Shown here: positions 35,937 through 45,769 of the stretch, piece by piece
Layout of the letters: the number at the start of each line of letters is the position of its first letter
Position numbering within the stretch: the stretch's first letter is position 1
Source: Metallyticus violacea
Taxonomy: Eukaryota > Arthropoda > Insecta > Mantodea > Metallyticidae
Reading direction: 5' to 3'
Assembly (NCBI GenBank): GCA_030762175.1
Contig: CM060840.1
Location: forward strand, 37,536,501-37,600,500
Length of the DNA: 64,000 nucleotides
Made by a program: the position numbers and the translations under genes
Notes under the pieces: model-generated
The model's database searches: none
What the model saw: the letters and a program-made list of their open reading frames with translations, nothing else
Told to the model about the DNA's origin: nothing

Positions 35937-36970
35937 AAGCAACCATTAACGGTATGATTCTTCTTCGTGAAAAAGGGCCTTTGTCCGAAATATACAATTT
36001 TTAGTGCGTTTGTGTTTGTGTGTGCTTTTTAAAAGTGTTGAAAAATACATTCAGTGTAAAGTAATAGTTTTCTAATGAAGGTTATTTTGTTTTGTTTTGT
36101 TATTTTTCTATTATATATCCAAATTGAATAACAGGTACACGAATAAGAAACTCCATTGCGAGTATAGATCCAAATTTATTTTAAAAATGTTTATATTTAT
36201 AAAAAAGTTTATAAAACAATTTGACTACTAAGAAGAAGAATTTTGAAGGCAAGGCATGTAGAGGCAGAGATGCCACAATAGAATTAAAAAAACGCGAATA
36301 ATTTAACTGGACAGACGCAGTGTTAGAAAGAGGAAGGTGCTAATGATGGGATGAGGGAACGAAAAACAAAAACATATCAATGATGGGTCGCAAGTCAAAA
36401 AATAAAAATACGACATTTACCAAATTATGAATTAAAAAAATTATTTTCTGAAAAGCAGATACGAGTATACATGGCAAATATCAAAAGTTACTAATTCTGT
36501 ATTAATATTATGGCTTTAACTTACTTTATTCAAATTTGATTAGAACACCAATGACATTCGCTCACTACCTGTGAATAATTTGGCTATATTCCTGCCATCA
36601 ACTTAATTGAAATCATTAAAATGTTATAATTACTTATACTAAATGGCTACAATTAGTTTAAAAAACAAACTTAACAGACGCTTGTCATAGAGAAATATAC
36701 ATTTATTGTTTAACTCGCAAAATATTTTCTAAAATACAATTTAATTTGCATATTTTATCTATAAAGGAAAAAAAATCCTACAATGTATTGCGATCATAAA
36801 AAAAATTGTAGTTCTGTTGCGTCAAAACGTTAAATAAACGCTTACTCTTAAATGAGCATTTGGTAAGCTTCGTTCTAAAGTATCACTTATAAGTCGTTTT
36901 CCCTTGTTCTCATGAAAAATGCATGAAGGGGAATCCGACTGTATATACAGGGAAATTCATTAACAGAGAG
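32180..36970. other. AT-rich intergenic DNA with microsatellites
   Basis: (AT)n runs at 34071-34091 and 35892-35921, the latter continuing into (AC)n to 35936. Sequences like TTTTTTAACATCCTGTATAG (34111) and GGAACATCCTGCATACC (35078) look like solitary ends of Tc1/mariner-type elements. Frames at 32986-33174 and elsewhere carry no motif. (TTTTG)n lies near 36088-36104. Confidence 0.35.
35945..36015 (+). repeat. Penelope-like terminal motif beside microsatellite
   Basis: TTCTTCGTGAAAAAGGGCCT, then TTGTCCGAAATATACAATTT and TTAGTGCG. This is the same small stem followed by CCGAAATATA seen in the foldback at 11.6 kb, where the motif is also followed by TTAGTG. It sits directly after an (AT)n(AC)n microsatellite and before a GT-rich run, consistent with insertion into simple repeats. 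Confidence 0.4.
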
Positions 36971-36979
36971 TTAACTATG

Positions 36980-37302
36980 TTACACTAATCTGCAGTCGAT
37001 GTTGCCGCTGTACTGTGATAAATAAACCCCATCTTCATTCAGAAGTGCTAATCGTACTGTAGTTGTTAATCTGTTTCTCGTTTCCTTATTCGCTTCCGAA
37101 AATTCAAACAGCACATCATCAACATCTTCCTCGTCTTGTCGCTGGCGGGCTGATATTATATTCCAGACACTGCATTAAGTAACTTAATATCCAACTTGGT
37201 CCTTGCCTTCTGAATTAGAGCTGCTGTCGCGACTTCCTTCTCTTTAGAGGCGTAAATAAAGAAACCAACCTCACTGTACGTAAATGAGTGATTTCAGCAC
37301 TA
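36980..37302 (-). pseudogene. unrecognised coding-like segment, frameshifted
   Basis: Two adjoining minus-strand frames overlap across one apparent frameshift. The first (37302 to 37156) reads ...SEVGFFIYASKEKEVATAAL, then IQKARTKLDIKLLNAVSGI. The second (37174 to 36980) reads NIISARQRQDEEDVDDVLFE, then FSEANKETRNRLTTTVRLAL, ending CRLV. Neither needs an ATG and both have balanced, charged, protein-like composition, unusual in this window. I do not recognise the family. It lies on the same strand as the pseudogene at 37.95-38.53 kb and could be another part of that element, or an exon of a decayed gene. Confidence 0.35.
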
Positions 37303-37949
37303 AGATCTCTAAAAGTATCCAAACGTTAGTAAATACTATAATACATAAATATAACACCGATCTATTTATAACAACATTTTTCATGCGTTTTTTTACAATC
37401 CCAGATAATATGAATGTTCTAAATTCAATTTTTACTTTATCGCCCTAGGTTAGCAACATCAACACAAAAGTAATAACTAATTAAATGCCAGTGTAAATGA
37501 AATTAATTACATAAATTTCAGCCAAAACTTTTCCCATGTGCTTCGTTTTTATTGAATGATGGACAAAAGTGGTAATATGGCAAATGCTCTCAAATCTAAC
37601 GATTTTTTTCAAACTTTTTATTAAGAATAAAACTTCTTTTTTAAGTCTGCTATGTCGATTTCAAGTTTCTCTTTTTATATACTAAAAAATTTACTCCAAC
37701 ATTGAAACGTCATCAGTGTTCTTGATAGTATATTTCCATTGTTCTAATTTCTTTATGAAATCATTTTCCATGTTCTTTACACACCGTGCCAAGATAGCAG
37801 GAACGTAATCAATATAAATAATTATTAAGGAAATTCATTTTATCACTCACTCTTCATCCTAGGTTTTTAAATGTTATGTCACGCAGAAAGTTCAGTTATT
37901 ATATGACACGCCAAACTTACTGGCTTTTCCATTATCGAAGAGGAAAAGT

Positions 37950-38530
37950 TTAATTCCTAATAAATTAGAGTTTGAAGTCCATCAAAACTGTCGACAGCTA
38001 TCTTAGTTTCTGTTTCCTGTAACATCGTAACGCAAAGGTGAAAGCAATTCCTATCCTTGTTGAGAGCAGTTAGAAACTGCTTCATAAGATCTAGCTAAAT
38101 ATGGAGTGATGGAAGGGGAACATTTGTAGGAGATACTAGTTATATATTTAGGAATTAAATTGTTGTTTCACAGCCAATATTTCTGCTCCAGAGTTCTGTT
38201 GTAGCCCTACTAACCACATTCACAAATGAGATTGTGAATTCTAACTGCTGACTGGCAGAACGCTATATTTGCCTCAAACAACTGTGCATTTATGTTCCTT
38301 ATTTTCAAATTTTCTAGCAGCATTTTCCACAATTCTTTCACATAGACTGAGTGAACGGCAAGAATAGAAGGTGGTAGACATTTTTAATTGCTCAAAAATG
38401 CAGCCTTCAAACTTGTTTTTGAAAAATCCATGCAAAGTCTATACTCGTGAGGATCATATGAGGCTTTTATGGAATCCAACCAGCAAATAATCCTTTGAGT
38501 GACAATAGCATAAGGCTTGGTTCAGGTCAA
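37950..38530 (-). pseudogene. pseudogene of repeat-encoded arthropod protein (SLKAVLLHNGN family)
   Basis: Minus-strand translation gives WLDSIKASYDPHEYRLCMDF, then SKTSLKAAFL, a stop, ILAVHSVYVKELWKMLLENL, and later LMKQFLTALNKDRNCFHLC with ETETKIAVDSFDG. The order and spacing match a large family of multicopy uncharacterised proteins in arthropod genomes. That family typically reads P-EWRLFIDSSK-SLKAVLLHNGN, then P--HSV--KE-Y--M--LL, a cysteine-containing FLCLWDSR motif, and LMKQFVKALDK-G-CF-YL. I know this family from memory and it has no assigned function; its multicopy nature suggests a mobile element. The segment with FLCLWDSR is deleted here. Several stops and frameshifts confirm a pseudogene. 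Confidence 0.65.
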
Positions 38531-38534
38531 TGAA

Positions 38535-40198
38535 TTATTGATTATCTTTAACAACAGAAGATATTATACTTTCTGTGCTATATTAAGTTTAAAATTATCA
38601 TAACTTGATAAATGTTCCTTGTCAAAAAGAAGTGATAAATGATATTTTAATAATATCTACTGAATTCTAAAAAGCTGTAGCCTTATGAAACAAAACTAGG
38701 GCCAGTTTCATTGATTCCATGGATAGTGAATCAGAAAATGGGAACGGATTTCATCCAAAAAAGCAATGTATACCAGTGTAATAAAAATTATATTGGTAAA
38801 ACGCCTAAAGCTTAAAAATGTGAAATTAGAATGTTGCTCTCCTTACTAGGAATTAAAAATACTTTAATTCTAAGATAACTTTTACACACAGAAAAAATAG
38901 TATGCTTACTAATTACGAGTATTATATACTACAATAATGCAAATTATTATTGAATTCTTCAGACACTAGATATTTCTGAATGACGAATATTATAAAATTT
39001 CTCCACTGGTACACGCTCATTATTACTTTTTTTAAGCTGAAGGTTTGAACCAAAACGTGATGTTTCTAGTGCGGATTACAATTTGAATATTAGTTGATAT
39101 TTCAAAAGTCAGATTTATATTCTTTGAAAATTGAAATTTTAAAATGTGGATTGTTATAGACCCGCAAATTTAGGGCAGGAAAATGAGAAATAATATATCT
39201 ATGGTCATAGTTGATAACAAAATTTCGATTTAATATAAATAATAAATTATACTAAGATCTTGAATAAAATATGCAGAAGTGTAACAAAATAAACCGAAGA
39301 GGTGTGTCAATGTATGTTAAACCAATTTCTTCTAAAATATATACATTTTATATACAATTTGTTATTTAAAGCATTTAACATTTGGAATATTAAATCCATT
39401 GCATATTCACAACTGTTTTCACATAAACAATAAAATATTAATTTCATTTTAAATCCACGTGAACACCAAAGAGTATACATTTTCGATACAAGTTCCTTCA
39501 GAAATTTGTTGTTACAATAAACTTCAGCTAAATCGAACATTCAAGTTACAAGAATATAACAAATGTCTCGGTAAAACTATTTTTATGTCTTATAATGCAG
39601 ATATGTTTTACTTTTATCCAAACAAATCACACAATAACGCAACGGGGTTAATTAGCGGAAAAGGGTAATTCTATTGTTCACAGTTAAGTAATAGGTAGAA
39701 CCCTGTAATGTCACAGATATATCATTTGCTAGAAAACAGTGGCCACAGATAGTGGCAACATATAATTATTTATTTGTCGATTTCAGAATGTGTTTCCTTT
39801 CTTTCTAAGTAATTAGTGCAGTTTGGGCATTCTTATCATTTCTGTCGTATCTTCACGTGAGCGCAATTATTCTATTAGAAGCTCAGGGAAAATAAATTTA
39901 ATGTGACTTTTTACAAACTTTTTATTTGGTCTACAGTGTCCCTACATTAACGCTTTATTAAATAAAGGCAAGAGAAGTATAACTTTTAAAATGTGGTTTA
40001 TTATGTTTCAAATGTTGGTAATGGATTAATATACCGAAGTATCTTCAATGGGGCAATTTTAATTAATTAAATATATTTCAAATCAATCTGAAGCCTGATT
40101 GTATTCCAGTTAAATATACAATTCAATTACCTCTTATATAGTTTACCCAAAGAGGGTTGACCAACTTTTGATAAGTATCATATTGCAATATAAAGGGC
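38535..40198. other. AT-rich intergenic DNA
   Basis: No assignable gene or repeat. Short frames at 39307-39668 on both strands overlap and show no motif. Confidence 0.4.
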
Positions 40199-40210
40199 AC
40201 ATAAGAGCTT

Positions 40211-40439
40211 TTTTATTTGATTTATTTATGGACACTGTTTAACATCTCAGGTCATCAGCGTTCCATTCAACTCGGCGTGAAACGGCTGACAAATTTTGCT
40301 CAGAGGCCTATCTTTCAGGCTTGAGGTTCTTTATCGTGCCGTAAATGTACGACACGGGACCCACGGCTTTACTTCCCTTCCGAAGGAAGCCATACTTAGG
40401 ATTTTTACGCCCGAAAAAATCCATCGGTCCTGGCCGGGT
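40211..40439 (-). repeat. SINE-A copy 3, 5'-truncated, perfect target-site duplication
   Basis: Minus-strand SINE-A body and tail, truncated just inside the B-box region (CCCGG remains). It is flanked by a perfect 12-base direct repeat ACATAAGAGCTT at 40199-40210 and 40440-40451. This fixes the insertion boundaries to the base and shows LINE-type retrotransposition. Confidence 0.93.
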
Positions 40440-40809
40440 ACATAAGAGCTTATACGATATAAACCTCATATGGTAGTTATAATCACTGATCAGACGATAC
40501 AAAGAAATGCATTAACAGATAAATATTATGATATAATTAAGCGGCGATAAATAAAGTAATTTGCGTTCCGTAGTGAAGTTTGAATTAATTCCTAATCCAA
40601 ATCAGATAAAGCTGTTTATAGTTTAATGTAAAACGCAAGCATTTCAGAAAACATCAACAAGATTTATGATTGCTACATTTTAATTTACTCTATAATCAAA
40701 CTTATCATAGACCTATGGCATTGAAGTCAATTACTGCAATAATAGTTATAGAATTTAATAAGAGTAAAGCAATCTAATGTTGGTATTCTGTAAATTGTTA
40801 AGGAAATAT

Positions 40810-40813
<4 letters not shown>

Positions 40814-40844
<31 letters not shown>

Positions 40845-41035
40845 AAGAGAAGAAACATGCTACTAGTAATGGAGGTAGAACTGATTGCTCATGGCTGCAA
40901 GGTTATTTGTCTTTAAAAATTAAGGAAGCGTTACGATTAAAAAACACAGCAATCGAATTTCAACCTTTAAGTATAACTGCAATTCAGTCTGCCTGGCACG
41001 GATTTCAGCATGAATATCATTCCAAGCCAACTTAA
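40814..41035. other. T28 tract and adjoining coding-like frame
   Basis: A run of 28 T (40814-40841) could be the poly(A) tail of a minus-strand retroinsertion lying at 40842 onward. The plus-strand frame to 41035 reads through the T run as polyphenylalanine, then HATSNGGRTDCSWLQGYLSL. The minus strand reads NMLKLAWNDIHAEIRARQTE. Neither is recognised, and no target-site duplication was found. Confidence 0.25.
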
Positions 41036-41129
41036 GCATGTTTAACACTTTACCACAGTAGAATTAGAGCTGTTTTATCTTTTCTGCTTTGAGCTATACC
41101 CTTTACGTTCAAGTTAGGCGCTGACGTAT

Positions 41130-41579
41130 TTGGTAGGAAACTGGTTAAGTATTAACATAGGTAATTACCATACCTGGGTCATATTGGTGGAGGGTTCACA
41201 ATTTGCTTTTGTTCTTACAGATGCATTAGTTTTGAATTTGGACTTTGATTTATTCTTTTACGAGGCTATGACAAAAGCAATAATTATACAAAACAGGGGC
41301 CAACTCACTAACCGGGGATATGCTTGGCTTACATCAGCGGCATATAGGACAATTAAAGTCATGGAAGATAGGAGGTTGAGAATTTGCGTCAACCGTGATG
41401 AGGAAGAATTGTGGATACATGACCGAAATAATGGAGACAGAAGTATCAACAAGCATTCTTTAGGGATCGAACAGAGAGAGATAGATGTGCTGGCAGGCAA
41501 ATAGAGGAAAAGAGAATAGACAAGTTGCTGATGAAAGTGAGACAGGATAGGGCTAATGATACGGGAGGGGAAACAATTT
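41130..41579 (+). CDS. unrecognised frame after a good splice acceptor
   Basis: A frame of 124 codons (41130-41504) contains GQLTNRGYAWLTSAAYRTIK and VMEDRRLRICVNRDEEELW. A pyrimidine tract ending TTTGTTCTTACAG at 41220 could be a 3' splice site, leaving an exon of about 95 codons. In another frame the tail (to 41579) reads RDRTERDRCAGRQIEEKRID, a charged helix-like stretch, so a frameshift near 41460 is possible. I recognise no family. A decayed transposon protein or a chance frame are both possible. Confidence 0.18.
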
Positions 41580-41599
41580 AAGTGAATTCAGCTGTGTGT

Positions 41600-43453
41600 C
41601 TGACACTCCTACTTACCTTTATTTTTATTACCTTTATTTTTATTTTATTTTCAATTTTAATTGTATTCTTTACTATATATTTGATGCTATATATTATCTA
41701 ACCTAATGTCATGCATTAAATCAAATAGATCTAGTGCATTATAAAAGCAAATGACCAATGAGATTACTGCTAGTAAAACATATTTATTAGATAGTATATT
41801 AATCTTTTGTAATTTTTCTGATATTCAGAGACAGTCATACATCGTTTGTCTCATATGGGAAGGAGCGTAGATGAGCAGGAGCTGCAGTTCAAATACCCGG
41901 TTAACATTTGACACAATTTAAAGACAATTACTTTTTACTTGAATAAGTTCTATATATTGTGTATATATGACGTAAATTAAAATTGTGTTATTTTTCTGGA
42001 TGGCCTTTCCATTATATTTTTAAACAGTGAATGATATAGTAAAGGAAATTTTAATTCCTTCATTTTACATATTCAAGGTTGATTTTAGCTGGTTTCAAAA
42101 CCAGAATATTTTACAGGAACTATTGTGTTCATAAGTTGATAGCCCTATATCCCATTTCCAGTAGGATTGTAATACGATATTTGTCAATCAGGTGACATTT
42201 TCTAACTTAACTATACCATATTTTCTGATAGCTTCTTATTTTTTCCAACATTGTTATTTTCGCTCATTTTGTCTCTCAGATGTAACCCCAAGAGTTATCT
42301 CCGAAACTTTATTTCTGCAGTATCTATTGTCAGGACAAGAGATGGTGAAAAGATAGCACAGTAGTGGTGTAGAGGTCATGTCAGGTGGAACTATGCAAAG
42401 ACGATGTGGGATACTAAGACAGGAAAGAGGATGCTTTAGATTATCCCAAAATTTCTTGGTCAACTTCACTGGCCGGAGCACTGGGCAAGCAGTGGTCACG
42501 TGTGAAATAGGAGTAAATGAAAAAGACTAGGGAAGACACTAAAAGACTCCTAACAATAACTCAGAACTATAAGACTATTTTGTGTATATATTAGCGATAG
42601 GAGTTATTTAGCTCAAAAATAGAATTAAGATTTGAGAAGATCACGAGGAACTTGTTAGGGCTAGCTCATCTAGTGAGTTATCAAAGGAACTCACTCTGGA
42701 CAGCAGGATGCCTTTGAGATTTTACAGGCATACTTTTTTATTTTATTTATTCATTTTTTCTAGCTTTATGTATTCCCTTGGGGTTAGCTAATTTCCATTC
42801 TTGAATGATAGAATGGATAATTAACTGCAACCCTGTCTTACTCTTTGGTTTACAAAAAGGAGAGTTTTCTTTAATTTCATGCAATTTTATTAATTTATTA
42901 TATACCGGTAAATTATAGAAGTTAATTCCACCCTCCTTGCAACCGCGTTCCTTCCTAATGAACTCGAAACTTTCAGTCACATCTCTTTCCTGACGCTAAA
43001 GTTTGAACTTTGCTTTTCTAATTTGTTCACTCCTGATTCGTCATATTCTTGGAAACGCTTTTGTAAACAACACCGTGTATTGTCTCTGAGTTTTGCCTTT
43101 CCTCTTTTGTTGCATTTCTGTGGGACATCCAAGTTTCAAGTTTGTTATTAATTTGAACAGTTAAGCACAATTTGGTGGTTTTTGCTCCCATCCAAATTCA
43201 ACTGGAGTGACGCCGGGGAGGTAACATTGCAAGGAAAACTCGCAAAGGGAGTCCAGGAAGATGAAAGACAAAACAACCGACATATTAATAAAACTGCTAC
43301 CTCCTGTCAAGCGTAATAAGTCGACGTACTTCTTTATCTTTTTCTTACAAGTTCAGCTCATTCATACTGCCCAATCTCTTCCTGTCTTTAGCTAAGGCTA
43401 GAATGTGTGCAAAATCTTAGGAATAATACATAGGCGGTTCCACCGATTTAACA
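41600..43453. other. AT-rich intergenic DNA
   Basis: No supportable gene. 43140-43330 is slightly GC-richer without repeat match. Minus-strand frames at 42254-42499 and 42747-42980 have no motif. Confidence 0.35.
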
Positions 43454-43455
43454 TA

Positions 43456-44724
43456 CGAGGGTAGGTCCATAAGTTTCCGGCCTCGCCGATAAGGATTATC
43501 GCCTTCACAAAATACTTATTCTGGTGTCATACCTTATCTGTTAAGTAAATAGTTGCACCTGTAACTTCCGCTCCGCTTGTTCAGTTGTTCAGATATAGTT
43601 GCTTAAAGAAGGCTATGTGTGCAAGTTTGTGGCCTGTTCAAAATGCAGTGTCTGCTGTTATTAAGTTCTTCACAAAAGAAACTCTTACTCCAAATGAAAT
43701 TAAACAGTGATCGGACGGAGAATATGGAGAAGAATCCCCTTCATATTCTACCATAAAAGAATGGGCCAAACTTTTTCGAATGGGATGGGTCGAGAAAGCA
43801 TTGAAGACGAAGAGCTTTTAGGTCGGCGCTTGGTGGTGCTCACTCCTGAAAACATCGCTCTTGTGGAAGGGGAAATTATGAAAGACCGGCGACTCAAAGT
43901 TATAGAAATAGCAGCAGGTTTGGTTTTTCTAAAATAACAGTCCTTCGAATTATTCATGAATATTTAAACATGAATAAGGTTAGTGCAAGATGGGTGCCTA
44001 AAACTTCTTTCCCCAGTCCAAAAGCAGCAACGAACCATCTGTTGTCAGGCATTTTTGGAGTTCTGCCGTGGCAACGACAGAGAAGTTCTGCAAATCATCC
44101 TTACAGGAAATGTAACTATGGTCCTCTACAATGATACCTTGTCAAAAAAATCAATGGAGTGGCGTAAACCTGACGAAGCGCCGCCTCTAAAGACCAAGGT
44201 CCCTCAATCAATCAAGTTCATGTCACAATCTTTTGGAACTATGAAGGAATAGTCTTCATTGACTTCAAGGAGAAGAACATCACAGTAAATGGGGAGTACT
44301 ATGCTGGCCAACTGCACCGACTACGTGCTTCCATCAAAGGGAAAATGCGAGGAAAGCTTTACGACAACGCATCATTGCTCACAGCTCTTGTTATGAAGGA
44401 GGTTGTGAAGAAATGTGGATTCAAGGAGATCGACCATCCAACCTAAGTCCAGATCTATCCCCCAGTGACTGTTTCCTCTTCTCATAACTCAAGAAGGACC
44501 TTCGAGGAAGAATTTAAGTGTGACGAAGAAATAATGGATGCTGTTTATGCCCATTTTGCAGAAACGACTTCTACTGTATTGGGAAGGGGGGATTTAAATG
44601 TTAATTCAAAGATGTGATAACTGCATAGCAACAAAGGGAAACTATATTTAAATGTAAAATATAGTTTTTTGTCTTTATCATACCTAGAAAATGGTTAGGC
44701 CGGAAACTTATGAGTATACCCTTG
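43456..44724 (+). mobile_element. mariner element with both inverted repeats, inactive
   Basis: 1.27 kb, the standard mariner size. The left repeat, CGAGGGTAGGTCCATAAGTT (43456 on), pairs with the right repeat, whose inverted form starts CAAGGGTATACTCATAAGTT (44724 leftward); TA precedes the left end. Coding remains in order: FFTKETLTPNEIKQ and SPSYSTIKEWAKLFRMG (helix-turn-helix), RESIEDEELLG, ENIALVEGEIMKDRRLKVIE, LTGNVTM (first catalytic D changed to N), SMEWRKPDEAPPLKTK, GIVFIDFKEKNITVNGEYYA, YDNASLLTALV (second D kept), and SPDLSPSDCFLFS (third D kept) in a shifted frame. Multiple indels and stops make it dead. It shares ENI-LVE-E-M and KLFR-GRE with the 53-kb copy, so both belong to one subfamily. 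Confidence 0.93.
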
Positions 44725-45345
44725 TGTATGCCCTTACTTCTTTTGCTACAGCATGAGAGTAGATGTCCTGTTATAGTTTCTAAGTATGTTATATGTTCTT
44801 TTGGCTCTATTTATCATTGCTGATAATATCATCTAAGCTGTTCAAAATACACCTTCAAAAAACTCGAAAGTAAGCAAAAGAATCCATTATAGAATCACTG
44901 ATAATCAAAGATAAACTTTATACTTTGTTATTTGCAAGATTAATTGGTAATTGTAGAAAAAATAAGAAAACAAGAAATTTCTAAATCAAACATAGAGGAG
45001 TAAAATAAATGGAATTTTAACATAATCAAGGAAGAAATAAATTACATAGCCAATGGTGCACATTCCAAAGACAGATATTTGGAAGAGGTAAAAGGAAAAA
45101 AAAATGCACTAAGTACATTTAGAAGTTAAAATAAGGACGACAATGATGAAGATTATATAAATGGAAGAATAAACTAAGGAAGAGCAAAAATATAATTAAA
45201 TGCGATTTATGAGATACGTATAGATATAAGGTTAACATGAAAATGAAACGGTTGAACAACAAAAGCAATGCAATTTAGATGCTTTAGTGATACAAATATG
45301 ATGTAGTATAATAAATAATTAAAGAAATTGCATATATACAATATA
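44725..45345. other. AT-rich intergenic DNA
   Basis: Nothing assignable between the mariner and the inverted tRNA-like pair. Confidence 0.45.
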
Positions 45346-45348
45346 CAT

Positions 45349-45757
45349 AGTTCTTTTACACTACCCGTATGTAGGATGATAGTTGGAAAGGAAGAATTAC
45401 ACTTGAAAAATTCGGGTCACGACCGAGATTCGAATTACGGATCTTCAGCCTTCCGTGCTGATGTTCTAACCAACTGAGCTACAGTGTCCTCCTCCAAGAA
45501 GGAAACTCCGAAGCTCTCTCACCTTAAGGAATAAATCTCTCATAGTAGAGAAAACTTGGATAAGTCTTCTTGGCATATAAAATCAGACGAGAGAGGTTCA
45601 TGGTTTCGTTTTTGGAGGAAGACGGGGCAACTCAGTTGTTTGGGCATCAGCACGGAAGGCTAAAGTTCCGTTATTTGCATTCAGGCTGTGACCAGAATTT
45701 TTCAAGTCCGATTATCCCTTTCTAATGTCCTAAACACGGCTAGTGTGAAAGAACTAT
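45349..45757. repeat. inverted head-to-head pair of tRNA-like repeats (SINE-D)
   Basis: The left half, read on the minus strand, contains a tRNA-like head CTGTAGCTCAGTTGGTTAGA (A-box) and GATCCGTAATTCGAATCTC (B-box), then TTGTAGTG-type flank and GTGTAAAAGAACT. The right half, on the plus strand, contains GGGGCAACTCAGTTGTTTGG, CATCAGCACGGAAGGCTAAA, a degenerate B-box, and ends GTGTGAAAGAACTA. The halves are imperfect inverted copies of about 175 bases around a roughly 60-base centre. Both pol III-type promoters would fire outward. As a tRNA gene neither is credible, because the arms do not fold into a full cloverleaf. Confidence 0.75.
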
Positions 45758-45769
45758 TTCTACTTATGT

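Noticed and set aside
45415..45490. Possible functional tRNA gene on the minus strand
   Set aside because: A and B boxes are present, but acceptor and anticodon arms do not pair into a cloverleaf and the unit recurs as a repeat.
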